Assembly: GCA_030697365.1 (NCBI GenBank)
Contig: JAUYQH010000182.1
Location: 1 to 53,458, forward strand
Length of the DNA stretch: 53,458 nt
DNA from: Novosphingobium sp.
GTDB taxonomy: Bacteria; Pseudomonadota; Alphaproteobacteria; Sphingomonadales; Sphingomonadaceae
Direction of reading: 5' to 3'
Part shown: piece by piece, positions 27,495-35,504 of the stretch
Layout of the letters: the number at the start of each line of letters is the position of its first letter
Numbering within the stretch: position 1 is the stretch's first letter
Notes under the pieces: generated by a model
Told to the model about the DNA's origin: nothing
What the model saw: only the letters and a program-made list of their open reading frames with translations
The model's database searches: none
Program-made: the position numbers and the translations under genes

Positions 27495-28766
27495 GTGAAC
27501 TTCAGCAGCGAGCCGAACTCAAGCACCCCGGATGCGGAATCGCTGGCTTCCGCAAGGCAGTGGCAGGTCGCCTTGCTCTGCGCGCTTGTCGCGGTCTGCG
27601 ACGGCTTCGATACCCAGGCGATCGCCTTCGTCGCACCGGTTATTTCAAAGCAATGGGGCGTGGCCCCCAACCAGTTCGGATCGGTGTTTTCGGCCGGGCT
27701 GGTCGGTCTCGCGCTGGGAGCTTTCCTGCTCGGCAGTGCGGCTGACCGGCTGGGCCGGAAAACCGTCATCCTGTTCTGCGTCGCCTTGTTCAGCATTTCG
27801 TCTATCCTTACCACACGATCGTCGAGCATGACCGAGCTGGCCGTGTGGCGCGTCGTGACGGGCCTCGGGCTCGGCGGCGTCCTGCCGAACCTGATTGCCC
27901 TGACCAACGAAATCGCCCACGCCAAGCACAAGAACTCACTGGTCATGCTGATGTTCTGCGGATTTCCCGTCGGCGCGACGATCGGCGGACTGGTCTCCGC
28001 CCCGCTGATCGGGGCTGCGGGCTGGAGCGGCGTCTTCGTTCTCGGCGGTGTGATCCCGCTATGCTTGCTGCCGTTCCTCTTCCGCTTTCTGCCGGAATCG
28101 GCCAGGAAAAGCAGCGACACCGTGCCCGCTGCCGGCTCCGCTCCCGCTCCCACGGCAGAAGCGGGCATCGCCAGGCTCTTCGGTGAAGGCCGCACCGTTC
28201 CCACGCTGCTGCTGTGGGCCGCGTTCTTTTCCAACCTCCTGGTGATGTATTTCCTGGTCAATTGGCTACCGTCGCTGCTGAGCCTCATTGGGTCGTCACT
28301 GTCGGTCGCCACGCTTTCGACCGCGGTTCTCAACCTTGGCGGTGTCGGCGGCGCCTTGCTGCTTTCGCGCGTCGTCAATGGACCCCATGCGCTGTCGGTG
28401 CTCGCCTTTGGGTATCTCGTTGGGGCGATCGCCTTGGTGATGATTGCCCGCGCCGATGGCAATATCGCGATCATGCTGAGCGGCGCCGCGCTGGCCGGGG
28501 CGGTCGTCGTTGGCGGACAGATCGCGATGAACGCCGTGACGGCCTCGTTCTATCCATCCGACATCCGCTCGACGGGCGTTGGCTGGGCGCTTGGGGTCGG
28601 CCGGATCGGTTCAATCGCGGGTCCGCTTTTGGGCGGAGCTTTGATGAAGGCGGGCTGGCAAGGGACCTCGCCGGTGCTGATCGCGATTCTTCCGATGATC
28701 ATCACCGCCGCCGCACTGGTCGCCCTCAAGCGTTTCTTTAAAACTGAATCCAGTTCATCAGGCTGA
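27495..28766 (+). CDS. MFS aromatic acid:H+ symporter (AAHS family)
   Basis: A 423-residue inner-membrane permease with about 12 hydrophobic segments. The family signature in helix 1 is CDGFDTQAIAF, matching the DGFD motif of PcaK-type aromatic acid symporters. The loop 2-3 motif GSAADRLGRK and the later ALGVGRIGSIAGPLLGG segment are also typical. I chose the GTG at 27495, which has GGAGA seven bases upstream; the frame is open to 27480. It lies 91 nt after the SDR and probably belongs to the same operon. Predicted role: uptake of an aromatic or other cyclic acid that the preceding CoA-transferase or the gentisate route then uses. Confidence 0.87.
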   Translation: MNFSSEPNSSTPDAESLASARQWQVALLCALVAVCDGFDTQAIAFVAPVISKQWGVAPNQFGSVFSAGLVGLALGAFLLGSAADRLGRKTVILFCVALFSISSILTTRSSSMTELAVWRVVTGLGLGGVLPNLIALTNEIAHAKHKNSLVMLMFCGFPVGATIGGLVSAPLIGAAGWSGVFVLGGVIPLCLLPFLFRFLPESARKSSDTVPAAGSAPAPTAEAGIARLFGEGRTVPTLLLWAAFFSNLLVMYFLVNWLPSLLSLIGSSLSVATLSTAVLNLGGVGGALLLSRVVNGPHALSVLAFGYLVGAIALVMIARADGNIAIMLSGAALAGAVVVGGQIAMNAVTASFYPSDIRSTGVGWALGVGRIGSIAGPLLGGALMKAGWQGTSPVLIAILPMIITAAALVALKRFFKTESSSSG

Positions 28767-28817
28767 AGACTCCCATTCCGGCTAGCCAAGCGAAATATCG
28801 CGCAGGTGGGTGAATGC

Positions 28818-28845
28818 GGAGGCAAGCACAGGTTGGCTTGCCTCC
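28818..28845. terminator. Hairpin between convergent permease and VOC genes
   Basis: Perfect 10-bp stem GGAGGCAAGC (28818-28827) and GCTTGCCTCC (28836-28845) with an 8-nt loop, between two convergent stop codons (28766 and 28854). Likely a bidirectional terminator. Confidence 0.65.
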
Positions 28846-28853
28846 AACATCAA

Positions 28854-29285
28854 TCAAAGCTTCGCGAACACGTTTGGCTGGTGGACTTCGATGCAGTGGC
28901 CATCGGGGTCATGCAGGAAGACCTGGTACCACCCGGGAATGGCCCAGCAGCCATAGTCAGAATAGCGGATGCCGAGCTCGTCGCACCGGCGCATGAAGCC
29001 CTTGATGTCGTCCGTGCGGAAACAGAAGTGGCCGTGTCCCATCGGATTGACCGCCTGCTTCATCTTGAACCCGGTATCCAGGTCACGCTCGGCCCAATGA
29101 AACTCGATGTCCCCGTCCGTGAGAAAGTCCACTTTGCCCGTGTACGCCCGGTCATCCCGCTCTCGGCTGATCACGGTATGCTCATCGTCCGTGATCGCGC
29201 CCAATTCGAATAACGTTTTGTAGAAACCCGTCAGCCTCGGAAGATTGTCGGTGCAAAGATTCATATGATGAAACTTGAACTTCAC
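28854..29285 (-). CDS. VOC/glyoxalase-fold protein
   Basis: A 143-residue single-domain-pair vicinal oxygen chelate protein. Likely metal ligands are the His in FHHMNL near the start, the His in GHGHFCF mid-protein, and the Glu in HCIEVHQP at the C-terminus. I chose a GTG at 29285, which has AAGGAG upstream; an ATG eight codons later is possible. VOC proteins include lyases, epimerases, isomerases and extradiol dioxygenases, so the reaction is open. Its promoter region holds a perfect inverted repeat (29463-29490) similar in character to the site at 24521. That suggests shared control with the hydratase operon on the other side. Confidence 0.8.
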   Translation of the reverse strand: MKFKFHHMNLCTDNLPRLTGFYKTLFELGAITDDEHTVISRERDDRAYTGKVDFLTDGDIEFHWAERDLDTGFKMKQAVNPMGHGHFCFRTDDIKGFMRRCDELGIRYSDYGCWAIPGWYQVFLHDPDGHCIEVHQPNVFAKL

Positions 29286-29462
29286 TTCATGACTCCTTCG
29301 TAAATCACTTGCTTGTACCCGGCCGAGAGCTGAAATTAGCCTCTTGCTGATCACTTGCCATTCAACGTCACGCGCCAGGCCAGATGGAGCCGAATCGCCA
29401 GCGCGACTTGGCAAGGCCACAGTCGCCTTAGGACAGACCCGACAGATTTGAAATCAAAATAT

Positions 29463-29490
29463 CATATATACACTTATTCATGTATATATG
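29463..29490. promoter_or_regulatory. Perfect inverted repeat upstream of the VOC gene
   Basis: Arms CATATATACA (29463-29472) and TGTATATATG (29481-29490) pair perfectly across an 8-nt centre, in an AT-rich pocket 178 nt upstream of the VOC start. It looks like an operator. The rest of 29286-29534 shows no gene that I can support. Confidence 0.5.
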
Positions 29491-29534
29491 AATTAGCTGC
29501 TCCGTTCAGATCGAAGTTTCGTCCGGTTGAGGGG

Positions 29535-29717
29535 TCAGGTGCTGTCGCCGCCGACAAGAGCGATCAGTGACCAGCACTTGGGCATCGAGAGGGTGAGATC
29601 GATACCCGTCCGGTGGGCGTGGGATTGGCCGCCGACGTGATCCCCCGTGGAAAGTTCGCCACGCAGCAGAGTCTCGAAGACTTGTGGATTGACCTCGCCC
29701 TCGAGGCCGAACTTGCT
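29535..29717 (-). pseudogene. MobF (TrwC/TraA-type) conjugative relaxase fragment
   Basis: About 60 codons on the minus strand, from near 29717 to a stop at 29535, read as an internal piece of a MobF relaxase. The visible match is FGLEGEVNPQVFETLL followed by HRTGIDLTLSMPK and SLIALVGGDS. In the family this stretch lies near the N-terminus, in the relaxase domain just before the histidine motif, and full proteins are around 900-1,500 residues. Here the start, tyrosines, histidine triad and helicase are all missing. The left end stops right after GGDS, and the right end is 20 nt from the stop of the cysteine hydrolase gene. It is a remnant of a conjugative plasmid or integrative element. Confidence 0.75.
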
Positions 29718-29736
29718 CACTGGTCGAAGCGGCGAC

Positions 29737-30357
29737 TTAGCCGCCGAGGATTTGCAGACCCGCATCAAGCGACACGACTTCGGCATACTTGGTCTGCAAA
29801 TCGAACAAATTGGATTCGTGAGGCGCTGGATGGCGGTCGGCGCATGCCTCACGCACGACGAATGGGGCGAAGCCGTGCTGGAGCGCGTCGAGCGCGGTTG
29901 CACGAACGCAGCCCGAGGTCGAGAAGCCGCCTATGACCACGGTGTCGATTTTCATGCCATTCAGATATTCGGTAAGCTCGGTGCCGAAGAAAGCCGATGG
30001 GTACTGCTTGGTGACTACCATTTCCCTCTTCTGCGGTAGGAGCGCGGCTGGAAATTCGCCTAGTCGCGAGCCCTCATCGAACACTTTCAGGACAGGCGTC
30101 TTCTTGTAAAATAACCCCCCGTTCGCTCCGCCGGGCGTATAGCTGACCCGGGTAAACACCACCGGCGCCGAGCTTGCTCGCGCCGCCGCGAGCAGGCGCG
30201 CCGCGGCCTCGGCCGCCGCCGCCGCGGTGGCGCAATAAAGCGGCGATTTGGGCGCGAGGTACGCATCGACCATATCGACCAGGATCAGCGCGGCGCGCTT
30301 GCCCGGGACCAGCCGCCCGTCGAACACCCCGACATAACTTTCGCTCGCATCGGTCAC
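29737..30357 (-). CDS. Cysteine hydrolase of the isochorismatase/N-carbamoylsarcosine amidase family
   Basis: A 206-residue isochorismatase-fold hydrolase. The catalytic triad is visible as Asp in ALILVDMVDAYL, Lys in VTKQYPSAF, and the nucleophile Cys in FSTSGCVRATALDA. Family members hydrolyse amides such as N-carbamoylsarcosine, maleamate or nicotinamide. It starts with GTG two bases after the CoA-transferase stop, so it is the last gene of the gntR-HMGL-hyuA-hyuB-CoA-transferase operon. Beside hydantoinase-type subunits, an amidase or carbamoyl hydrolase step is plausible. It ends 20 nt from the relaxase fragment. Confidence 0.87.
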   Translation of the reverse strand: MTDASESYVGVFDGRLVPGKRAALILVDMVDAYLAPKSPLYCATAAAAAEAAARLLAAARASSAPVVFTRVSYTPGGANGGLFYKKTPVLKVFDEGSRLGEFPAALLPQKREMVVTKQYPSAFFGTELTEYLNGMKIDTVVIGGFSTSGCVRATALDALQHGFAPFVVREACADRHPAPHESNLFDLQTKYAEVVSLDAGLQILGG

Positions 30358-30359
30358 GC

Positions 30360-31550
30360 TCAGATCGTCCCGGCGGCAGCCAGAGCGGCCAACTCGGCAT
30401 CGTCGATGCCCAACAATTCGGTATAAATCTGCGAATTGTGCTGCCCGACCCGCGACGGCGCCGGGGTGCGGACGGTCGATGGAGTTTTGGACAAACGGGG
30501 AAAGGCGTTCTGCATCTTGAGCTTGCCGAACCGCTCGGTTTCCACTTCGATGATCGCCTGGCGTGCCTGGAAGTGCGGGTCTGCGATCATTTCGGGCGCA
30601 CGATAGACCCGCCCCGCTGGGATCGAGTGCGCGATCATCAGCGTGTCGAGCTCAGCGACGGTCAGAGTCCGGGTCCATGCGTCGATGATCCCGTCGAGCT
30701 CGCGCTGGTGGCGCCCGCGCGCCAAGTGCGTGGCATAGCGAGGGTCGTCGGCCAGCTCGGGTCGGCCCATTGCCCGCGCCAAGCGCCGAAAGATGGCGTC
30801 GTTGTTCGCCCCGATCATGTATTCGCCGTCGCAGCAGGCATAGACGTTCGAGGGCGCGATTCCGGGCAGGATCGAGCCCGAGCGTTCGCGGATCACCCCG
30901 CCGTGATCGTATTCGGGAACAAGGCCTTCCATCACCTGGAGTACGCTTTCGTACAACGCTGCATCGACCACCTGGCCCTTGCCCGTTCGGTTGCGGACAT
31001 GGAGGGCGGCGAGCACACCCATGCAGCCGTACGTGGCGGTAAGGGTATCCCCGATGGATACCCCCATCCGGCTGGGCGGCCGGTCGGGTTCGCCGACGAT
31101 GTATCGCCAGCCGCCCATCGCCTCGCCGATTCCGCCGAACCCGGCGCGATCCGAGTAGGGGCCGGTCTGGCCATAGCCTGACATCCGCGCGACGATCAGG
31201 AGCGGGTTATCCGCCTGGAGATCGGCAGGGGCGAGGCCCCATTTCTCAAGTGTGCCGGGCTTGAAGTTCTCGATCAGGACGTCGGCGGAGGCAATCAGGC
31301 GCCGTGCGAGCGCCTGGCCTTCGGGTAACCGCAGATTGAGCGAGACCGACTTTTTGTTGCGGGCGATCACTTCCCACTGGACCTTTTCCTCGCCCTGCCC
31401 CCAAAGTCGCATCGGATCACCGACGCCAGGCGGCTCCACCTTGATTACTTCCGCGCCCATGTCGCCGAGCAGCTGGCCGCAAAACGGACCGGCGAGCAGC
31501 TGCCCCATCTCGACCACGCGGATGTCGCTGAGCGCCCCCTGGTTGTCCAT
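30360..31550 (-). CDS. Family III CoA-transferase (GxG variant at the catalytic site)
   Basis: A 396-residue CaiB/BaiF-type protein. RVVEMGQLLAGPFCGQLLGD and GAEVIKVEPP are typical. At the position where most relatives have a nucleophilic Asp (pattern GxDxxxQAMGG), this protein reads AGFGGIGEAMGG, with Gly for Asp and Glu143 for Gln. I believe this is a recurring subfamily, but activity by the standard Asp mechanism is then doubtful. The ATG at 31550 follows GGAG and is 4 nt from the hyuB stop. With an HMG-CoA-lyase-like gene in the same operon, transfer of CoA to a branched dicarboxylic acid is a reasonable hypothesis. Confidence 0.85.
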   Translation of the reverse strand: MDNQGALSDIRVVEMGQLLAGPFCGQLLGDMGAEVIKVEPPGVGDPMRLWGQGEEKVQWEVIARNKKSVSLNLRLPEGQALARRLIASADVLIENFKPGTLEKWGLAPADLQADNPLLIVARMSGYGQTGPYSDRAGFGGIGEAMGGWRYIVGEPDRPPSRMGVSIGDTLTATYGCMGVLAALHVRNRTGKGQVVDAALYESVLQVMEGLVPEYDHGGVIRERSGSILPGIAPSNVYACCDGEYMIGANNDAIFRRLARAMGRPELADDPRYATHLARGRHQRELDGIIDAWTRTLTVAELDTLMIAHSIPAGRVYRAPEMIADPHFQARQAIIEVETERFGKLKMQNAFPRLSKTPSTVRTPAPSRVGQHNSQIYTELLGIDDAELAALAAAGTI

Positions 31551-31554
31551 GGAC

Positions 31555-33441
31555 CTACTCCGCCGCCTCGAGATGCGGCCATAGGGGCTGCAGTGGTGCG
31601 GGCAGCCCGGTCTCGGCCTCGCAGGTCTCGCGCAGGCTCGCCATACCGGGACCGAAGTCGAACAAGGCGGTCTCGCCGCGCTCGCGCTGCATGGCGGCAC
31701 GCAAGGACGAGGTCTCGCCCGCGTCAATCGCACCCTTCGCATCGGCGACCACGCCATAGGCGCGCGCGCCTGGCGGGGTGACGAGGCCCTGCAGGATCTC
31801 CTTAGCCACCAGCGCCGGATCTCGCGCCAGCGGGTCGCCCCAGCCGCCGCCTCCCCAGGTGATGTAGTGAAGCTGGTCCCCGGCGCGGATTTCGACGTCC
31901 TCGACTTTGTTGCCGACGATCTCGGTGCTGCCATCGGCACGTTCGAGCACCTTGCGCGCGCGCTTGCCGGGCTGCCCACCATTTACCCCCCACGGCGGCA
32001 CGAACCAGCGGTCGTCATGGATCGCGATATGCCCGTCGGCGAGGAAACGGTAGGTCATGTGGATGCCGTTGCCGCCGCGATGAAGCCCCGCCCCACCGCT
32101 GTCGGGTTCGGTCTCGTAGCGCTCGATGCGCAGCGGGAAGTAGCGCTCGAGGAATTCGTTGGGGACGTTGGTGAAGCCCGGCCACAGCGAATGCCCGTCG
32201 GGCCCGTCGCCCAACGGACGACCGGGAATGCCGCCGAAACCGATCTGGAACAGCTGGAACCATTCACCTTGCTTGCCGGGGCGATTGTCGTTGCCGGAAT
32301 AGAACAGGTGCGGCGAGGAACTGAACCCTGCCGCGTTGAGGAATTCAGGAGTTTTCTGGCCGAGAAGCCCTCCGAGAATATCGAAGATTCGCCCTAGCGC
32401 ATGCGTCCGCCCCGAAAGCGCGGCGGGGAATTTCGGCTTGAGCAGCGATCCTTCGGGGATGCGCACCTCGATCAGGTCATAGAACCCATCGTTGAACAGG
32501 ATCTGCGGGTCGAAGACCATGATCATGTAGATGCCGAAGAACATCTTGAACATGTTCTCGTTGAGATAGAAGTTGATCGAGGCCGCGCTTTGCGGGTCGG
32601 TCCCGGCGAAATCGAGAATTACCTTGCCATCCTCGCGCCACATCGTGCAGCGAATCTTATAGGGGCCAAACCCCATCCCGTCGTCGCAGATGTAGTCCTC
32701 GAAGCTGACCGGTTCCTCCGCCACGGCCTGCCCGATCAGCGCCTTCATCGCGCGATGGTTGCGCGCAAGCAGTTCCTGCGTAGCCGACACGTAGACGTCA
32801 TCGCCAAAGCGCCCCGCCATCTCGACCACACGCCTTGCAGCGACGCGGCACGCGGCGATCAGCGCGTTGAGATCGGCTTGGCACCAGTCGGGCTTGCGTG
32901 TCTGGTGCATAACCAACTTCATCAGGTCTTCGTTGAACTCACCTTTGCGCCACAGCTTGACCGGCGGGATGCGCACGCCTTCCTCGAAGATCGAGTGCGC
33001 CTTGATCGGCATCGAGCCGACGACCTTGCCGCCGATGTCCGATTGGTGGCCGAACATCGCGGTGTAGGCTAGCAGGCGACCATCCTTGAACACCGGCAGC
33101 AGCACCAGCCAGTCGTTCGAATGGCTGATCGCGCCTTCGCACGAATAGGGATCGGACAGGAGAAACATGTCCCCGTCCTCGATCGTCCCGTTATAGCCGC
33201 GCAGGAAGCCGTCGATGAAGCTGCCGAACTGCCCGACGATCATCTTGCCAGCGGGGTCGGATATCAGGGGAAAAGCGTCGCCCTGTTCGCGGATGCCCGG
33301 TGACATCGCGGTTCGCACCAGGGTGGCGTCCATCTCGATCCGAGCGTTGCGCAGCGCGTTCTCGATGATGTCGAGGGTGACCGGGTCGATGGCCACCCTG
33401 ACAAACGGGACGGCGTTGGTTTCGACGATGGTTGCAGGCAT
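31555..33441 (-). CDS. hyuB: Hydantoinase B/oxoprolinase-type subunit
   Basis: A 628-residue HyuB-family protein. Recognisable pieces are VTLDIIENALRNARIEMD at the start, REQGDAFPLISDP, MFGHQSDIGG, LDFAGTDPQSAASINF, and the C-terminal YITWGGGGWGDPLARD. GGAG lies eight bases before the ATG. HyuB always works with HyuA, here encoded 14 nt upstream, in ATP-dependent ring opening or carboxylation: N-methylhydantoinase, 5-oxoprolinase, caprolactamase, acetone or acetophenone carboxylase. The sequence alone does not tell which. The adjacent cysteine hydrolase favours a cyclic amide or hydantoin substrate. Length is somewhat above the usual 520-600 residues. Confidence 0.9.
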   Translation of the reverse strand: MPATIVETNAVPFVRVAIDPVTLDIIENALRNARIEMDATLVRTAMSPGIREQGDAFPLISDPAGKMIVGQFGSFIDGFLRGYNGTIEDGDMFLLSDPYSCEGAISHSNDWLVLLPVFKDGRLLAYTAMFGHQSDIGGKVVGSMPIKAHSIFEEGVRIPPVKLWRKGEFNEDLMKLVMHQTRKPDWCQADLNALIAACRVAARRVVEMAGRFGDDVYVSATQELLARNHRAMKALIGQAVAEEPVSFEDYICDDGMGFGPYKIRCTMWREDGKVILDFAGTDPQSAASINFYLNENMFKMFFGIYMIMVFDPQILFNDGFYDLIEVRIPEGSLLKPKFPAALSGRTHALGRIFDILGGLLGQKTPEFLNAAGFSSSPHLFYSGNDNRPGKQGEWFQLFQIGFGGIPGRPLGDGPDGHSLWPGFTNVPNEFLERYFPLRIERYETEPDSGGAGLHRGGNGIHMTYRFLADGHIAIHDDRWFVPPWGVNGGQPGKRARKVLERADGSTEIVGNKVEDVEIRAGDQLHYITWGGGGWGDPLARDPALVAKEILQGLVTPPGARAYGVVADAKGAIDAGETSSLRAAMQRERGETALFDFGPGMASLRETCEAETGLPAPLQPLWPHLEAAE

Positions 33442-33455
33442 GGTTTCAGCTCCGC

Positions 33456-35504
33456 TCAGGCCAAAGTGATCAGGATATTGCCGACCATGTCGACCGTGGC
33501 CACGCAGCCGCCTTCGATCAGCGTGGTTGCATCCATTTCGGTCACGATTGCCGGACCCGCGATGACGTCGCCCTGGCGCAGTTTCGTCCGGTCATAGATG
33601 ACCGCCGCCTGCTCGCGCCCGCCCATCCAAAGGGAGTGGTCTCGGACCTTCGCCGCGGCGGGATTGCCGTCGCCTCTGCGCAATTCGACGGCTGGCAGTT
33701 GCGGCGCTTCGCCCAGTGCCACTGCCCGCAAATTGACGATCTCATGGGGGGTATCCATGTTGAAAGTGAACAGGCGGCGGTGCTCTTCGTCGAACCGCGC
33801 CGTGATCCCCCCCAGCCCGGCTTGGCGCAGCGTCGCCTGGTCGATCGTCAGCGGCACCTCGAAGGCCTGCCCGGCATAGCGTACATCGACTTCAAATTGC
33901 GAGACGATGCTCGCCTCGGGCACGCCGTCGGTGACCAGCTCGGCGCGGGTCTGGCGGTTCATCTCGTCGAGCACCATCACCAGCTCGTCGGCATCCGTCT
34001 CGCTCGCCAGGCGGCTGAAGCTGCGCGCGGTTTCGGTGCGCATACGAGTGGTCGCATCGCCCAGCGCGCACAGCACTCCGGGTGAGACCGGGCTGATCGC
34101 AGGCCAGCTCCCCATCAGACGGGCCACCGCATTGACGTGGAGCGGCCCCGCTCCACCAAAACCCATCAGCGCGAAGTGGCGCGGATCGTAGCCCTGCTGG
34201 ACCGAAATCATCCGCAGCGCGCCGAACATGTTCTCGTTGACGATATCTATAATCCCTCGCGCCGCGGCCATCAGGTCGATCCCCAGCGCATCGGCAATGG
34301 TCTGGACCGCGCTGCGCGCCGCCTCGCGATCAAGCTTGAACGAACCGCCGAGCAGATCTTCGGGAAGATAGCCCAGGACGACGTTGGCGTCGGTCACCGT
34401 GGGCTGGGTCCCGCCTTTTCCGTAAGCAACCGGCCCCGGCACCGCGCCCGCCGACTGCGGGCCGACGCGCAGGGCACCGGTCAGTTCGGGGACATACGCG
34501 ATCGAGCCGCCGCCAGCGCCCACGGTTTTGACGTCGAGCGACGAGGCGCGCACCGAAAGGTGCCCGACCTCGGTGGTCCGCACCCGCCGCGGCTCGAGGT
34601 TCTCTATGAGCGCCACGTCGGTCGATGTGCCGCCGACGTCAAGCGTGAGGATGTTCTGGAATCCGGCGTTCTTCGCCACCCACAACGCTCCGGTCACCCC
34701 GCCGGCAGGCCCGGACATAAGGATGTTGACCGGGTGTTCCTCGGCCTTCTCGGCACTCATCAAGCCGCCGTCCGAACGCAACAGTGACAGCTTGCCCGTG
34801 AACCGCGCCTCGTGGAGCTGGCGGCGGAGGTTGGAGACGTACTTGCCCACTACCGGGCGCACCGCAGCGTTGGCGACAGTAGACAGCGTGCGCTCGTACT
34901 CCTGCATTTCCGGCAAAACCTCGTGGCTCAGCGACACCGGAATATCCCCCATCGTCTCGCGCGCGATTTCGCCGATCCGGGCTTCGTGCGCGCCGCTGGC
35001 ATAGGCGTTCATCAGGCTGACGGTGATCGCCTCAACCCCCTTGTCCTTCAACCCCCGGAGCGCGGCGCGGACTTCGCCCTCGTCGAGCGGGCGGACTTCG
35101 TTGCCGTCGGCGTCCATGCGCCCCTTGACCGTGACGGTATCTTCCAGTGAAGCGAGGGGTTGGGGCTTGGGCCAAATGATCCATGCCGCCAGCCCGCCGG
35201 GCACGAAACTGCGCGCGATCTGCATGATGTCGCGATAGCCTTCGGTGACGATCAGCCCGACCCGCGCGCCCTTGCCTTCGAGCACCGCATTGGTGGCGAC
35301 GGTGGTGCCGTGGAGGAAATATTCGATGGCCTCGGGATCGACTGCTGCTTCGGCGGTGATCGCGCGCACCCCGGTAAGGACGCCCTGCGAACTGTCATGC
35401 GGGGTCGAGGGTGTCTTGTGCCGCCAGAACAGTCCGCTGGCGGTGTCGAACAGCAGCAGATCGGTAAATGTGCCGCCAACATCGACACCCAGACGATACC
35501 CCAT
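33456..35504 (-). CDS. hyuA: Hydantoinase A/oxoprolinase-type ATPase subunit
   Basis: A 682-residue HyuA-family protein of the usual length. The N-terminal domain opens with YRLGVDVGGTFTDLLLF and has FLHGTTVATNAVLEGKGA; the central ATPase-like domain contains LRSDGGLMS, MSGPAGGV and LDVGGTSTDVALI; the HyuA C-terminal domain includes GFGGAGPLHV. It phosphorylates or activates the substrate for ring opening or carboxylation together with HyuB. The start ATG shares one base with the stop of the HMG-CoA-lyase-like gene (TGATG), so translation is coupled. See the hyuB entry for candidate reactions. Confidence 0.92.
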   Translation of the reverse strand: MGYRLGVDVGGTFTDLLLFDTASGLFWRHKTPSTPHDSSQGVLTGVRAITAEAAVDPEAIEYFLHGTTVATNAVLEGKGARVGLIVTEGYRDIMQIARSFVPGGLAAWIIWPKPQPLASLEDTVTVKGRMDADGNEVRPLDEGEVRAALRGLKDKGVEAITVSLMNAYASGAHEARIGEIARETMGDIPVSLSHEVLPEMQEYERTLSTVANAAVRPVVGKYVSNLRRQLHEARFTGKLSLLRSDGGLMSAEKAEEHPVNILMSGPAGGVTGALWVAKNAGFQNILTLDVGGTSTDVALIENLEPRRVRTTEVGHLSVRASSLDVKTVGAGGGSIAYVPELTGALRVGPQSAGAVPGPVAYGKGGTQPTVTDANVVLGYLPEDLLGGSFKLDREAARSAVQTIADALGIDLMAAARGIIDIVNENMFGALRMISVQQGYDPRHFALMGFGGAGPLHVNAVARLMGSWPAISPVSPGVLCALGDATTRMRTETARSFSRLASETDADELVMVLDEMNRQTRAELVTDGVPEASIVSQFEVDVRYAGQAFEVPLTIDQATLRQAGLGGITARFDEEHRRLFTFNMDTPHEIVNLRAVALGEAPQLPAVELRRGDGNPAAAKVRDHSLWMGGREQAAVIYDRTKLRQGDVIAGPAIVTEMDATTLIEGGCVATVDMVGNILITLA

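Noticed and set aside
27425..28474. 349-codon minus-strand frame opposite the AAHS permease
   Set aside because: Ser/Pro/Thr-rich shadow; the permease signature is on the + strand.
29535..29903. A 122-codon intact small gene
   Set aside because: Its first 60 codons are antisense-overlapping shadow of the cysteine hydrolase; only the last part resembles a relaxase, so it is a fragment.
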